Below the pieces are notes generated by a model, which was given only the letters and a program-made list of their open reading frames with translations, had not been told where the DNA came from and searched no databases. From an uncultured Ruminococcus sp. (GTDB lineage Bacteria; Bacillota; Clostridia; Oscillospirales; Ruminococcaceae), in the NCBI GenBank assembly GCA_910579835.1, contig CAJTWQ010000041.1, positions 1 through 17,915 of the forward strand: a stretch of DNA of 17,915 nucleotides, written 5' to 3'. Numbering within the stretch: the first letter of the stretch is position 1; each line of letters begins with the position of its first letter. Below are positions 1-7,689 of the stretch, in pieces. The translations under genes and the position numbers were made by a program.

Positions 1-28
1 AATAATTGAATAATACAGGCGGCATTGA

Positions 29-46
29 TTAATAATATTTGTTCAT
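29..46 (-). other. Five-codon mini-ORF with strong ribosome binding site
   Basis: On the minus strand an AGGAGG (52-57) sits 5 nt before an ATG at 46, but the frame reads only MNKYY and stops at 29-31. A second ATG at 25 (frame starting MPPVLFNY) stays open to the window edge and lacks its own ribosome binding site. This may be a leader peptide, a broken 5' end of a gene to the left, or chance. The window ends too soon to decide. Confidence that it is a functional translation start is low. Confidence 0.25.
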
Positions 47-68
47 AATGTCCTCCTGAAATAGATGT

Positions 69-102
69 CCCTTCTTTGCTTAGGCAGAGAGGGGATGTTT
101 TT
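69..102 (+). terminator. Possible rho-independent terminator (plus strand)
   Basis: Arms at 69-79 and 84-94 pair over 11 bp around a TTAG loop. Two of the pairs are G-U if the RNA is read from the plus strand, and they become A-C mismatches on the minus strand. TTTTT follows at 98-102. This favours a terminator for plus-strand transcription entering from the left. However, the first bases of the window carry stops in all plus frames, so no plus-strand gene is seen. The hairpin also lies upstream of the minus-strand AGGAGG at 52-57 and could belong to that leader instead. Confidence 0.4.
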
Positions 103-135
103 GCGAATATATATTGCTTAGAGCGTGTTAACATA

Positions 136-169
136 AAAATATCGTACATCGTGAAATGTACGATATTTT
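136..169 (-). terminator. Terminator of the yfhO gene
   Basis: A perfect 14-bp stem (136-149 with 156-169) and a 6-nt loop start immediately after the TGA of the YfhO gene (171-173). The A-rich and T-rich ends of the stem give a T tract on either strand, so it could act in both directions. Confidence 0.8.
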
Positions 170-170
170 A

Positions 171-2741
171 TCATATTTTTCTTTTACGAATGCTCATGAA
201 AATTATAAATAGCCCCATAATAACAACGGAGGAAAGTGAGACAGCCATTCCTGTTTTTTTCAGAGGTGCTTCGTAAGTTATCTCTATTTCATGCCGGCCG
301 GCTGTGATAGGAAAACCTATGAACGCAGTATTTGTTTTAAAATAATCTGTTTTTGTGCCGTCAACACTGATTCTGAATCCATCGTCATATGGAAGTGAAA
401 TATTGAACCATCCGTCTTTTGCAGCGTCAATAATGCCTGTAATCGTATCGCCTAAGGAGTTGCTTCTGTCTATGATAAATGCGTCCTTGCTGCGTTGTGT
501 TTTGTTTAGGATTGAAGCGTCCAAAGTAAATACACGGATGTCAGATATCGTATAAAGCCCCGGCGAAAAGGTCATAGTCAGATTGTCGGCTGTATCATAG
601 GATGACAGTACATAGGTAAAATTATAGTTATGATTATTGTATTTCCAGCGCGGATCAGTCAGCTTGTTTTTCACTCCGTTGATTATAAGGAAAACATCGC
701 TGTATCTCAGTGGACCGCCTATTTTATTATTTGCTGACGCGGTGACAATTAGAATCTTATTTTTCGTAATTTGTTCCAGTTCTATGTCTATAGTAAATTC
801 TGTCTTTGTGTCAATGATATAGCTCCCGTTTTCATATTTGATATGATGATCTTTTTGAAGCGGCGACATATCGGGAAATATCTCTTCTGTCATATGCGGT
901 GTATCTCCCACGCTGCTTCCTGGAATGATAATATTATTTAGTATGGCTTCTGCTTTCAGCTGAGAGGGAAGAGCTGAAAATACAGTTTCTCCCATGACAT
1001 CTGCTGAAGCAAATCCCAGCGGAAAAGCATAATCATTGCGGTAAATGGCATTTTCACCAAGGTCAGCAATCATTTCTTCATTGTACATTTTCATCTTTTT
1101 TGATGACATTCTGTATCGGCATCCCATCAGAGTATTGAAAATAATATTGTACGGTTGATTTTGCAGAGCCGTATTTCTTGCACGATTTTCACTAAGTGAT
1201 GTGTTAAATCGAAATTCACGGAGGCTGGAATTACTGACTGAAGAATAAGTGCTTGTAGAAAGGTATTTCATACTGAAAATATGATTTACATTGACCTCGT
1301 TGTGTACAGTGTTGGCAAAACGGTACATATCAGAGTCGTTTTCAATGGTGGAAATAACAGCTTTTTTCGTTTCCGGATTGTAAAATTCCTTCACCTGACC
1401 TTGTGTGGCGAATGTATCAGAGAAATTATTGGCGATACATATCATCATGGAACTGACTGCAGCATACACGGGAAGAACTCTTTCCTTTTTGTTGCGGCTT
1501 ATCCATATCATGAGAGCTGCTGTAATGAAAGATAAAGCCAAAATAGGAATCAATATCATCTGGAATTCTACATTGCATTCTGAAAACAGAACATTGAGAA
1601 TACTCATTGTAGAAAGGATAATTGCCGAAACCGATGTATATTTCCGGTCAAGCCTTGTCTCTGAGAGAAAATGTCCGACTGCTAACAGCATTACAGGACC
1701 CATAGGAAGGAACGATTTGCCGTCTATATACATAAATGCATTGATAATACAATTGATAAAAGGGAATACAGTACAGCAGAGCAGTATAACAGCAAGGAAA
1801 CGAGGCTGTTTTCCCCCTTTTATCAGCATATAAACGGCTGAAAAGAGTGCAAAAAGCGTGAGACCCATGGAATAGCCCGAGTAGATCAGAGTGGTTAAAT
1901 TTACACAGGGAATAAGAAGATTACCGACAGTGAGTCTGACAGATGTTTTTTCTCTTCCGGAAATGATTGCCATAAGGGTGGGCATCCACATAAATGCAGA
2001 GCAGAGACATCCTAAAACCGCTCCTATAACTTTTGTAAAATTTCTCTTAATAAACTTTACAATTGAAAAGTGCGTTTCCGGTTCAAGTTCAAGATAAATC
2101 ATATAGATCACGGCAGCAGCAAAGCATCCTACGCTGAAATAAAAGCTTGTACACATTATACAGTAGGACATAGCCCCCATAATAAGAATATTCAGCGGAG
2201 TTTTTCTGCATCTGCATCCCAGCAGCATTCCCATAAGAAACGGGAAATAATTCATGAACATTATGTGATGATGACTGTGGTAAAACAGACCGCCGGAGCA
2301 AAGAAACATAACTGCCAGAATTAGAGCGATTTTGGGTCTGAAATGCCCTTTAAAGAAGAAATACCCCATTACAGCGGAAACAAGAACCGTTATTAGGCTG
2401 ATAAACTGAATATATGTGCTCATCTTGATGAACGGCAGTATATAAGCAGGTAAGTAGAGAGGATTAGCTATGCCGTAATACGAGTAATTGTAGATGTTTT
2501 GACCGCAGCCGATCTGTATGGCAAAATCGGGGAAAGGATCATGAGTTTCATAAAAACGCATTCGGAAGTATTCGGGAATAGCAAAATGCTGATTTTTCCA
2601 GTCTGTGTCGGCTCCCCATATTATACCGCTGCCATTGATTATCATAATGACAGCGGTCAGAATGACGAACAGCAAAGAAATTACAATAACTGCTGATGTA
2701 TCGGGATATTTTTTTAAAAACAAACGTATTTTTGCCAGCAT
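171..2741 (-). CDS. YfhO-family polytopic membrane protein (predicted GT-C-like glycosyltransferase)
   Basis: A protein of about 856 residues with roughly a dozen membrane segments. The first is at residues 15-35 and a block of hydrophobic helices runs to about residue 460. A large soluble, probably extracytoplasmic domain follows, then one C-terminal helix and a basic tail (RKRKI). The region after helix 1 contains GADTDWKNQH and, further on, YNYSYYGIANPLYLP, which I recognise as the YfhO-family signature. Characterised relatives in Bacillus and Listeria help glycosylate teichoic acids on the outer face of the membrane, using a lipid-linked sugar made by a partner glycosyltransferase; no such partner is in this window. 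The frame is open to 2933. I chose ATG 2741 because AAGGTG precedes it, a hydrophobic N-terminus follows, and promoter-like signals occupy 2814-2871. Family assignment is fairly sure; the substrate is unknown. Confidence 0.82.
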   Translation of the reverse strand: MLAKIRLFLKKYPDTSAVIVISLLFVILTAVIMIINGSGIIWGADTDWKNQHFAIPEYFRMRFYETHDPFPDFAIQIGCGQNIYNYSYYGIANPLYLPAYILPFIKMSTYIQFISLITVLVSAVMGYFFFKGHFRPKIALILAVMFLCSGGLFYHSHHHIMFMNYFPFLMGMLLGCRCRKTPLNILIMGAMSYCIMCTSFYFSVGCFAAAVIYMIYLELEPETHFSIVKFIKRNFTKVIGAVLGCLCSAFMWMPTLMAIISGREKTSVRLTVGNLLIPCVNLTTLIYSGYSMGLTLFALFSAVYMLIKGGKQPRFLAVILLCCTVFPFINCIINAFMYIDGKSFLPMGPVMLLAVGHFLSETRLDRKYTSVSAIILSTMSILNVLFSECNVEFQMILIPILALSFITAALMIWISRNKKERVLPVYAAVSSMMICIANNFSDTFATQGQVKEFYNPETKKAVISTIENDSDMYRFANTVHNEVNVNHIFSMKYLSTSTYSSVSNSSLREFRFNTSLSENRARNTALQNQPYNIIFNTLMGCRYRMSSKKMKMYNEEMIADLGENAIYRNDYAFPLGFASADVMGETVFSALPSQLKAEAILNNIIIPGSSVGDTPHMTEEIFPDMSPLQKDHHIKYENGSYIIDTKTEFTIDIELEQITKNKILIVTASANNKIGGPLRYSDVFLIINGVKNKLTDPRWKYNNHNYNFTYVLSSYDTADNLTMTFSPGLYTISDIRVFTLDASILNKTQRSKDAFIIDRSNSLGDTITGIIDAAKDGWFNISLPYDDGFRISVDGTKTDYFKTNTAFIGFPITAGRHEIEITYEAPLKKTGMAVSLSSVVIMGLFIIFMSIRKRKI

Positions 2742-2782
2742 TATCACCTTCTTGGGAAATATCAGAAAATAGTTCCGCATTA

Positions 2783-2819
2783 TATTATAGTAAGCGTACT
2801 TATTTCGTTTACTATAATA
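2783..2819. repeat. Operator-like inverted repeat upstream of yfhO
   Basis: Eleven perfectly matched bases (2783-2793 with 2809-2819, arm TATTATAGTAA) extend inward by GCG/CGT, including one G-T pair, around a 9-nt centre. The right arm overlaps the candidate -10 of the yfhO promoter and the repeat covers the predicted start of transcription. It could be a repressor site or an RNA hairpin. Confidence 0.55.
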
Positions 2820-2871
2820 CCATTGAGCCGTTAAGAAACCGGTAAAGAAAAACGTTAAGATTCTGTTAAGA
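2814..2871 (-). promoter_or_regulatory. Candidate response-regulator-activated promoter for yfhO (Pho-box-like)
   Basis: Reading leftward, TCTTAAC occurs at 2871-2865, 2860-2854 and 2836-2830, with a variant TCTTTAC at 2848-2842. Start-to-start spacing is 11, 12 and 12 bp, one helical turn. The last copy ends 10 bp before TATTAT (2819-2814), where a -35 would otherwise lie. PhoP/PhoB sites in other bacteria consist of TTAACA-type repeats with an 11-bp period about 10 bp upstream of the -10, so the arrangement fits an OmpR-family activator. Identity of the regulator is inference. Confidence 0.5.
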
Positions 2872-2879
2872 GATTTTTT

Positions 2880-2996
2880 AGGCAATGTCGCACAAAGAAT
2901 ATCATTTAAATTCGCAGTAAAATTGTCCGTCAAATTGTAGGTTTTGCAGTCAGATGTGCGGCAAAGCTGTCAGGTGTTCTTTGTGCGGTGTTGCCT
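2880..2996. repeat. 117-bp element with 20-bp inverted ends (possible MITE or structured RNA)
   Basis: The ends 2880-2899 and 2977-2996 are inverted copies matching at 17 of 20 positions: AGGCAA, three differing bases, then CGCACAAAGAA. The three differences are all G-U pairs in RNA read from the plus strand. The element begins directly beside the mutS2 stop codon (2997-2999). No clear target duplication is visible; both flanks are T-rich. The 77-bp interior has no ORF worth calling. A miniature inverted-repeat transposable element is the simplest reading; a terminator-like or regulatory RNA fold is an alternative. Confidence 0.55.
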
Positions 2997-5378
2997 TTAT
3001 TTTAGTTCAGCTACCGTTACGCCGTCCTCACCCTCACCGAAAAGTCCCAGGCGGAAGTTTTTTATCGACGGATGTGATTTGAGCCGTTTGTGAACAGCTG
3101 ACCTCAGAAGTCCCGTACCTTTTCCGTGAATGATAGTGACAGTTGAAATATTTGACATTACAGCCTGATCTATGAATGCATCCAACTGATAAACACCGTC
3201 GTCACAGGCGCATCCGCGGATGTCAAGTTCCATTTTTCCGCGGCGTTCTGCCTTAATGCCTACCTTATTCATGTTTCTGACTGGACGCTTTGTTTGAATC
3301 GTCTTGGGAGATTCTGCAAGACGCAGCCGTGAAATATTCATTTTTGTTTTCATAACGCCCATCTGTACATATACGAAGTCACTTCCGTCAGGCTCTCCTG
3401 AAATAATACCCTTTCGGTTAAGATCCACAACCAATACCGTATCACCGCGCCGCAGTTTACGCGGCAGGGTATATTCATCCTGAAAATCGCGGTTTTCTAC
3501 AGGATTGGCCGTATCGTACATTTTATTAAAGCTTTGTCTGGCTTTGGACTTCATGGAGGAAACATTTCCGCTGAACTCCTTTTTATCTTTTTCACGGCGC
3601 AGTTTTTCCAATTCGTCAAGAAGCTCGTTTGATTCCGCCTTTGTCTGCTCGATAATGGTCATTGCACGAAGTCTTGCTTTCTCAAGTTCTTCCGACCGTG
3701 CAGCTTCAAGTTCTTCACGTTCCTTTCGCAGGGCTGCTTCGTGTTCCTCAGACTTCGCTCTCAGCCGTGAGATGTCTTCTTTTTGTTTTTCAAGTTCCAT
3801 GCGGCTGGCTTCCAGCTTGCCAATAACTTCTTCAAGACGCATATTGGCGTCGTCAACGCGCCGCTTTGCGTCTTCAATAATATCCCGAGGCATTCCCAGA
3901 CCGGCGGAAATTGCAAAGGCGTTTGATTTTCCCGGCGATCCCACGATCAGTCTGTAGGTCGGACGAAGTGTTTTTATGTCAAATTCACAGGATGCGTTTT
4001 CAACATCAGGACTGTCGATCGCAAAAACTTTAAGCTCCTGATAGTGGGTAGTTACCATGATTTTTGCGCCGTTTTCCATGAGACGCCTGATAACGGATAC
4101 GGCAAGAGCAGCACCTTCAACAGGATCGGTTCCGGAACCAAGCTCGTCCAAAAGCACAAGAGATTCTTCATCAGCCGTTTTCAATATTTCAATAACTTTG
4201 TTTGTGTGAGATGAGAACGTTGAAAGATTCTGTTCTATACTTTGACTGTCACCTATGTCGGCCAAAATATGCTTAAAAACGGAAATTCTGCTTCCGTCAG
4301 CCACGGGAATAAGAAGTCCGCACATTATCATAGCGCAGAGAAGTCCGGCCGTTTTCAGAGCAACGGTTTTACCGCCGGTATTGGGTCCGGTTATTATCAG
4401 AGACTGATACTCTTCACCCAGTGACAGATTTACAGGAACAGCCTTGTCTTTGTCCAGCAGCGGATGGCGTGCTTTTTTTAAATTAATTTTACCGTCATCG
4501 GTTATTTCAGGAAGCGAGCAGTTAAGACGGGCGGCAAGATTGGATTTTGCAAAATAGAGATTCAGTTCCACACAGATCTTGTAGTTTTCGCATAGAATAT
4601 CGGCATAATCTCCGCAGTCGCGGCAAAGCTCACGAATTATTCTCTCGATCTCTTCCTGTTCTTTTCCCTCTAAAATGCGTATATCGTTGTTAGCTTCGAC
4701 AATTGCCATAGGCTCTATGAAAATAGTCTGACCGGTGGCGGAGGTATCATGAACAAGTCCGCTGACTTGGCTGCGGTATTCTGATTTAACGGGCAGAACA
4801 AAACGTCCGTCCCTTATGGTAACGGAGCTTTCTTGAAGATACTGCTGAGTCGTTTTGTTTTTTATCATTTTGTCCAGCGTTTCACGAAGCTGCATTCCAG
4901 CGCGGTTTATCTTTCTGCGGATTGCTGTAAGTTCAGGACTGGCGGCGTCGGCTATTTCATTATCAGATATGATCGAACGATCCAATTTATCCAGAAGCCA
5001 GTCATTGGGCTGGAGCTGTGAGAAAAGATAGCTCAGCTCTGTTTCAATATTTTCACAGCGGCTGTACCAGTCGGCAAGTTCTTTTATCTGCCTGAGCATG
5101 GCTGCAATATCCATTAGGTCACGCAGTGAAATAACCGCTCCGGACTTTGCACGGGCGGCTGCTGAAGTAATATCCTTGAATCTGCTGAAAGGAGGCGTTC
5201 CGAACTGTACGGACAAATTCAGCGCCTGAGAGGTTTTAAGGCACTCATAGCGCGTTCGTTCAAGATCGGAGTCAGGACGGAGTGCAAGAGCCGCTTTTCT
5301 TGCTGCATCATTGGATGTAAGCTCCGCAAGCATTTCAAGAATCTTGTCAAGTTCAAGTGTTTTCAGATATTTATTCAT
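2997..5378 (-). CDS. mutS2: MutS2 ATPase / Smr-domain endonuclease
   Basis: 793 residues, the normal MutS2 length. In order: MutS-like core and clamp region, Walker A GPNTGGKT (331-338), Walker B LVLLDELGSGTDP (about 407-419), a long charged coiled coil (about 510-610), and a C-terminal Smr domain (716-793) with LDIRG (718-722) and HGKGTG (751-756). It lacks the N-terminal mismatch-recognition domain of MutS1. MutS2 proteins suppress homologous recombination, and in Bacillus subtilis MutS2 also acts on collided ribosomes, which fits a neighbourhood of ribosome-maturation genes. The start overlaps the end of recO by 8 nt, indicating translational coupling; only a weak AAGGAA precedes it. Confidence 0.97.
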   Translation of the reverse strand: MNKYLKTLELDKILEMLAELTSNDAARKAALALRPDSDLERTRYECLKTSQALNLSVQFGTPPFSRFKDITSAAARAKSGAVISLRDLMDIAAMLRQIKELADWYSRCENIETELSYLFSQLQPNDWLLDKLDRSIISDNEIADAASPELTAIRRKINRAGMQLRETLDKMIKNKTTQQYLQESSVTIRDGRFVLPVKSEYRSQVSGLVHDTSATGQTIFIEPMAIVEANNDIRILEGKEQEEIERIIRELCRDCGDYADILCENYKICVELNLYFAKSNLAARLNCSLPEITDDGKINLKKARHPLLDKDKAVPVNLSLGEEYQSLIITGPNTGGKTVALKTAGLLCAMIMCGLLIPVADGSRISVFKHILADIGDSQSIEQNLSTFSSHTNKVIEILKTADEESLVLLDELGSGTDPVEGAALAVSVIRRLMENGAKIMVTTHYQELKVFAIDSPDVENASCEFDIKTLRPTYRLIVGSPGKSNAFAISAGLGMPRDIIEDAKRRVDDANMRLEEVIGKLEASRMELEKQKEDISRLRAKSEEHEAALRKEREELEAARSEELEKARLRAMTIIEQTKAESNELLDELEKLRREKDKKEFSGNVSSMKSKARQSFNKMYDTANPVENRDFQDEYTLPRKLRRGDTVLVVDLNRKGIISGEPDGSDFVYVQMGVMKTKMNISRLRLAESPKTIQTKRPVRNMNKVGIKAERRGKMELDIRGCACDDGVYQLDAFIDQAVMSNISTVTIIHGKGTGLLRSAVHKRLKSHPSIKNFRLGLFGEGEDGVTVAELK

Positions 5379-6126
5379 AAATTTTCCTTATTTCCTTATA
5401 GTAGCTCAGTGTTTGAAAATGACGTTCAAGATGAACGATAAGATAATTTTCAGTTACGGCGGCGAGACTCATCATGGCGCTGTCAGAGATACGAAAGTTA
5501 AAGAGTCTGCTGAAATCTGCAAGCACGATATGGCGCATTGCGCTCAGCACAGGCAGTTTGAGTTTCGTATAATCCTTGTCAACGGCATCCTGAAAGCATT
5601 CGGCGCAGTAGAAGCAGCTGTTTTTTTCACTGAAATAAAGTATATCCGGTTCATAGACGCCGCACATACGGCATCCTACAATATCCGGCATGAATCCGAT
5701 CTCTGCCATAAGCCGCAGTTCAAATACAGATTTCAACAGCTGACTGTCGCGGCTGCCGTTTTCAAGATAATACAGTGTGTTCAGAATAAGCCTCATTATA
5801 TCGTTTCCGCCGCAGTCCTCGTCTATGCAGAACGTAAGAACCTCTGAAAAATAGGATGCCAGTGCAATTTTTGCAAGATCGCTGCGAAGACCGTAGAAAA
5901 TATGTATCGGCTCTGCACTGTTAAGATAATAGCGTCCGCCTCTTTTATCAGTGCAGAATTTAGAATATGCAAAAAGCTGAGCGGAACTTCCCGATCTTCC
6001 GCCGATCTTTCTTGCTCCTTTGGCAGATATCTCGATAATTCCGCTGTTTTTTGTGAGAACGTCAATGAATTTATCGTTTTCACCCACAAGACGTTCCCTT
6101 AAAACTATTCCTTCCTGTATTATCAT
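5371..6126 (-). CDS. recO: DNA repair protein RecO
   Basis: 251 residues. The N-terminal OB-fold region begins IIQEGIVLRERLVGE. A central helical part follows, then a zinc motif with C152, C155, C171 and C174 (CRMC...CFYC). RecO works with RecR and RecF to load RecA on single-stranded DNA coated by SSB, and can anneal strands. AAGGAT lies about 10 nt upstream of ATG 6126. The start lies inside the upstream small gene (6080-6211), overlapping it by 47 nt in another frame, and the end overlaps mutS2 by 8 nt. Confidence 0.95.
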   Translation of the reverse strand: MIIQEGIVLRERLVGENDKFIDVLTKNSGIIEISAKGARKIGGRSGSSAQLFAYSKFCTDKRGGRYYLNSAEPIHIFYGLRSDLAKIALASYFSEVLTFCIDEDCGGNDIMRLILNTLYYLENGSRDSQLLKSVFELRLMAEIGFMPDIVGCRMCGVYEPDILYFSEKNSCFYCAECFQDAVDKDYTKLKLPVLSAMRHIVLADFSRLFNFRISDSAMMSLAAVTENYLIVHLERHFQTLSYYKEIRKIYE

Positions 6127-6211
6127 TTGTTTTATCCTTATTTTTATATTTCAGATAGTCCTCAATTTTTCCGGACTGAGTAAATTCTTCCCATAAAGTT
6201 TCTGCTGACAT
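6080..6211 (-). CDS. YqzL-like small protein
   Basis: A 43-residue ORF beginning MSAETLWEEFTQSGKIEDYL, preceded by GGAGG with a 9-nt spacer, the best ribosome binding site in this part of the cluster. The pattern LW..F.QSG.I..YL.YK and the position between era and recO match the YqzL family of Firmicutes, whose function is unknown. The last 47 nt overlap the start of recO in a different frame, and the C-terminal half (lysine, asparagine, glycine rich) looks unconstrained. It is short enough that automatic annotation may skip it. Confidence 0.72.
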   Translation of the reverse strand: MSAETLWEEFTQSGKIEDYLKYKNKDKTNDNTGRNSFKGTSCG

Positions 6212-6283
6212 AATATAATACCTCCGAAAAGTTCTTATGTTCAACATTATTTTTTACGGAAATAGTATTTTTATTATCGGTAA

Positions 6284-7177
6284 TTATTTCTCGGAAAGTC
6301 CGAGCGTTCTGATTATTCCTTCACGGTTACGCCAGTCCTCTTTGACCTTGACCCAGCATTTGAGATTTACTTTAATCTGAAAAAAGTCCTCAAGCTCAAG
6401 CCGAGCCGCAGTTGAAGCTTTTTTCAGCATAGCTCCGCCCTTGCCGATAATAATTCCCTTGTGGGATTCCTTTTCGCAGTATATCACGGCAGAAATATCG
6501 AGAATGTCCTTATCTTCGCGCTCTGTCATGGACTCTACGCCTACGGCAATGCCGTGCGGTACTTCGTCGTTGAGGAGCATAAGCAGTTTTTCGCGTATCA
6601 TTTCAGCTGCCAATACCTTTTCCGGTTGATCGGTTATCATGTCGTCGGGGAAAAAATGAACAGAGTCTTCCGACATCTTGATTATTTCGTCGATAACAAT
6701 ATCTACGCCGTTGTTTTCGGTTACGCTTATGGGGATTACCGCACGGAAGCCAGCCTTTGAGGTTATATCCGCAATGATCGGTGCAATATCGTTTTTGTTT
6801 CTGAGCAGATCTATTTTATTTAAAACCAGTATTACAGGCATTCCGGACTTATTCATGGAGCGAATGAGGTTAAGCTCCTGATCGTTTATCTTTTTTGTGC
6901 AGTCCGCCATAAATAACACGGCGTCAATATCGCTGACAGATTCCCTGACGGTGTTAAGCATATGTTCGCTTAGCTTGTTTACGGGCTTATGCAGTCCGGG
7001 AGTGTCAAAGAAAACAAGCTGAACATCGTCTATATTTCTGATGCCTGTGATGCGCGTTCGCGTAGTCTGAGGCTTGCTGCTTACAGAGGCAATTTTTTCC
7101 CCCACAATAGCATTGAGCAGTGAAGACTTTCCGGCGTTTGTGCGGCCGGCTATAGTTACAAAAGCTGTTCTTGACAT
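6284..7177 (-). CDS. era: GTPase Era, 30S ribosome assembly factor
   Basis: 297 residues, the usual Era length. GTPase motifs are G1 GRTNAGKS (11-18), the TTRTRI segment (38-43), G3 DTPG (58-61) and G4 NKID (120-123). A C-terminal KH domain has GIIIGKGG at 241-248. Era binds the 3' end of 16S rRNA through the KH domain and checks late 30S assembly. Era G1 is usually GRPNVGKS; the T and A here are conservative variants. ATG 7177 shares one base with the ybeY stop (TGATG), so translation is coupled to ybeY. A 72-bp AT-rich gap follows, with no convincing terminator. Confidence 0.97.
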   Translation of the reverse strand: MSRTAFVTIAGRTNAGKSSLLNAIVGEKIASVSSKPQTTRTRITGIRNIDDVQLVFFDTPGLHKPVNKLSEHMLNTVRESVSDIDAVLFMADCTKKINDQELNLIRSMNKSGMPVILVLNKIDLLRNKNDIAPIIADITSKAGFRAVIPISVTENNGVDIVIDEIIKMSEDSVHFFPDDMITDQPEKVLAAEMIREKLLMLLNDEVPHGIAVGVESMTEREDKDILDISAVIYCEKESHKGIIIGKGGAMLKKASTAARLELEDFFQIKVNLKCWVKVKEDWRNREGIIRTLGLSEK

Positions 7178-7689
7178 CAGGTGTTTTCTCCGTTCACGAT
7201 AAATGTGGCATCTCTGGAAATACCCAGCTTTTCAAGGACGGATTCTTCCTTTTCGCGCATGATCTGCTGGTCGAGCGGACTTGTTTCATGGTCGTAGCCA
7301 AGAAGATGAAGCATGGAGTGAACTGTAAGGAAACCCACCTCTCGCTCAAGCGAGTGACCGAAGTTCTTGGCCTGCTTTACGGCAGTTTCCAGGGAGATGA
7401 CTACATCGCCCAGCAGCACTGCACCGGTTTCGGGATTTATTTCCACCGATCCGTCGTCCCCCGTAAGAGGGAAAGAGAGAACATCCGTAACGCTGTCCTT
7501 ATTTCTGTAGATCTTATTTAAATTTTTAATTTCATTGTTGCTTACGAAAGAAACGCTTACCTCAGCGTCTTTTCCGAATTGCTCTGTTGCAAGAACAGCC
7601 TGACAGCATCTTCTTATTAGAAGCCTGATGCCTACAGGTATTTTTATCTCTGTCTGATTGTTTTTTACATACACTTTTAACTTAGCCAT
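7177..7689 (-). CDS. ybeY: Endoribonuclease YbeY, rRNA maturation factor
   Basis: 170 residues. The family zinc site H-x3-H-x5-H is seen as HSMLHLLGYDH with H124, H128 and H134. The sequence also has VTDVLSFPL (68-76) and the GDVVIS segment (94-99) typical of YbeY. It takes part in 16S rRNA 3'-end processing and ribosome quality control, and works with Era, which is encoded immediately downstream. The start overlaps the end of phoH by 8 nt. In Bacillus, dgkA and cdd usually lie between ybeY and era; they are absent here. Confidence 0.96.
   Translation of the reverse strand: MAKLKVYVKNNQTEIKIPVGIRLLIRRCCQAVLATEQFGKDAEVSVSFVSNNEIKNLNKIYRNKDSVTDVLSFPLTGDDGSVEINPETGAVLLGDVVISLETAVKQAKNFGHSLEREVGFLTVHSMLHLLGYDHETSPLDQQIMREKEESVLEKLGISRDATFIVNGENT

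Noticed and set aside
2742..2933. In-frame N-terminal extension of 64 codons on the YfhO gene
   Set aside because: It crosses the promoter-like repeats, the inverted repeat and part of the 117-bp element, has no ribosome binding site at its first ATG, and does not resemble the YfhO N-terminus.
3505..3957. 150-codon serine-rich ORF on the plus strand
   Set aside because: It is antisense to the MutS2 coiled-coil region; the serine and arginine repeats mirror the glutamate-rich coding strand.
5311..5847. 178-codon ORF on the plus strand
   Set aside because: It lies antisense to recO and the start of mutS2, both certain genes, and has no credible start or family.
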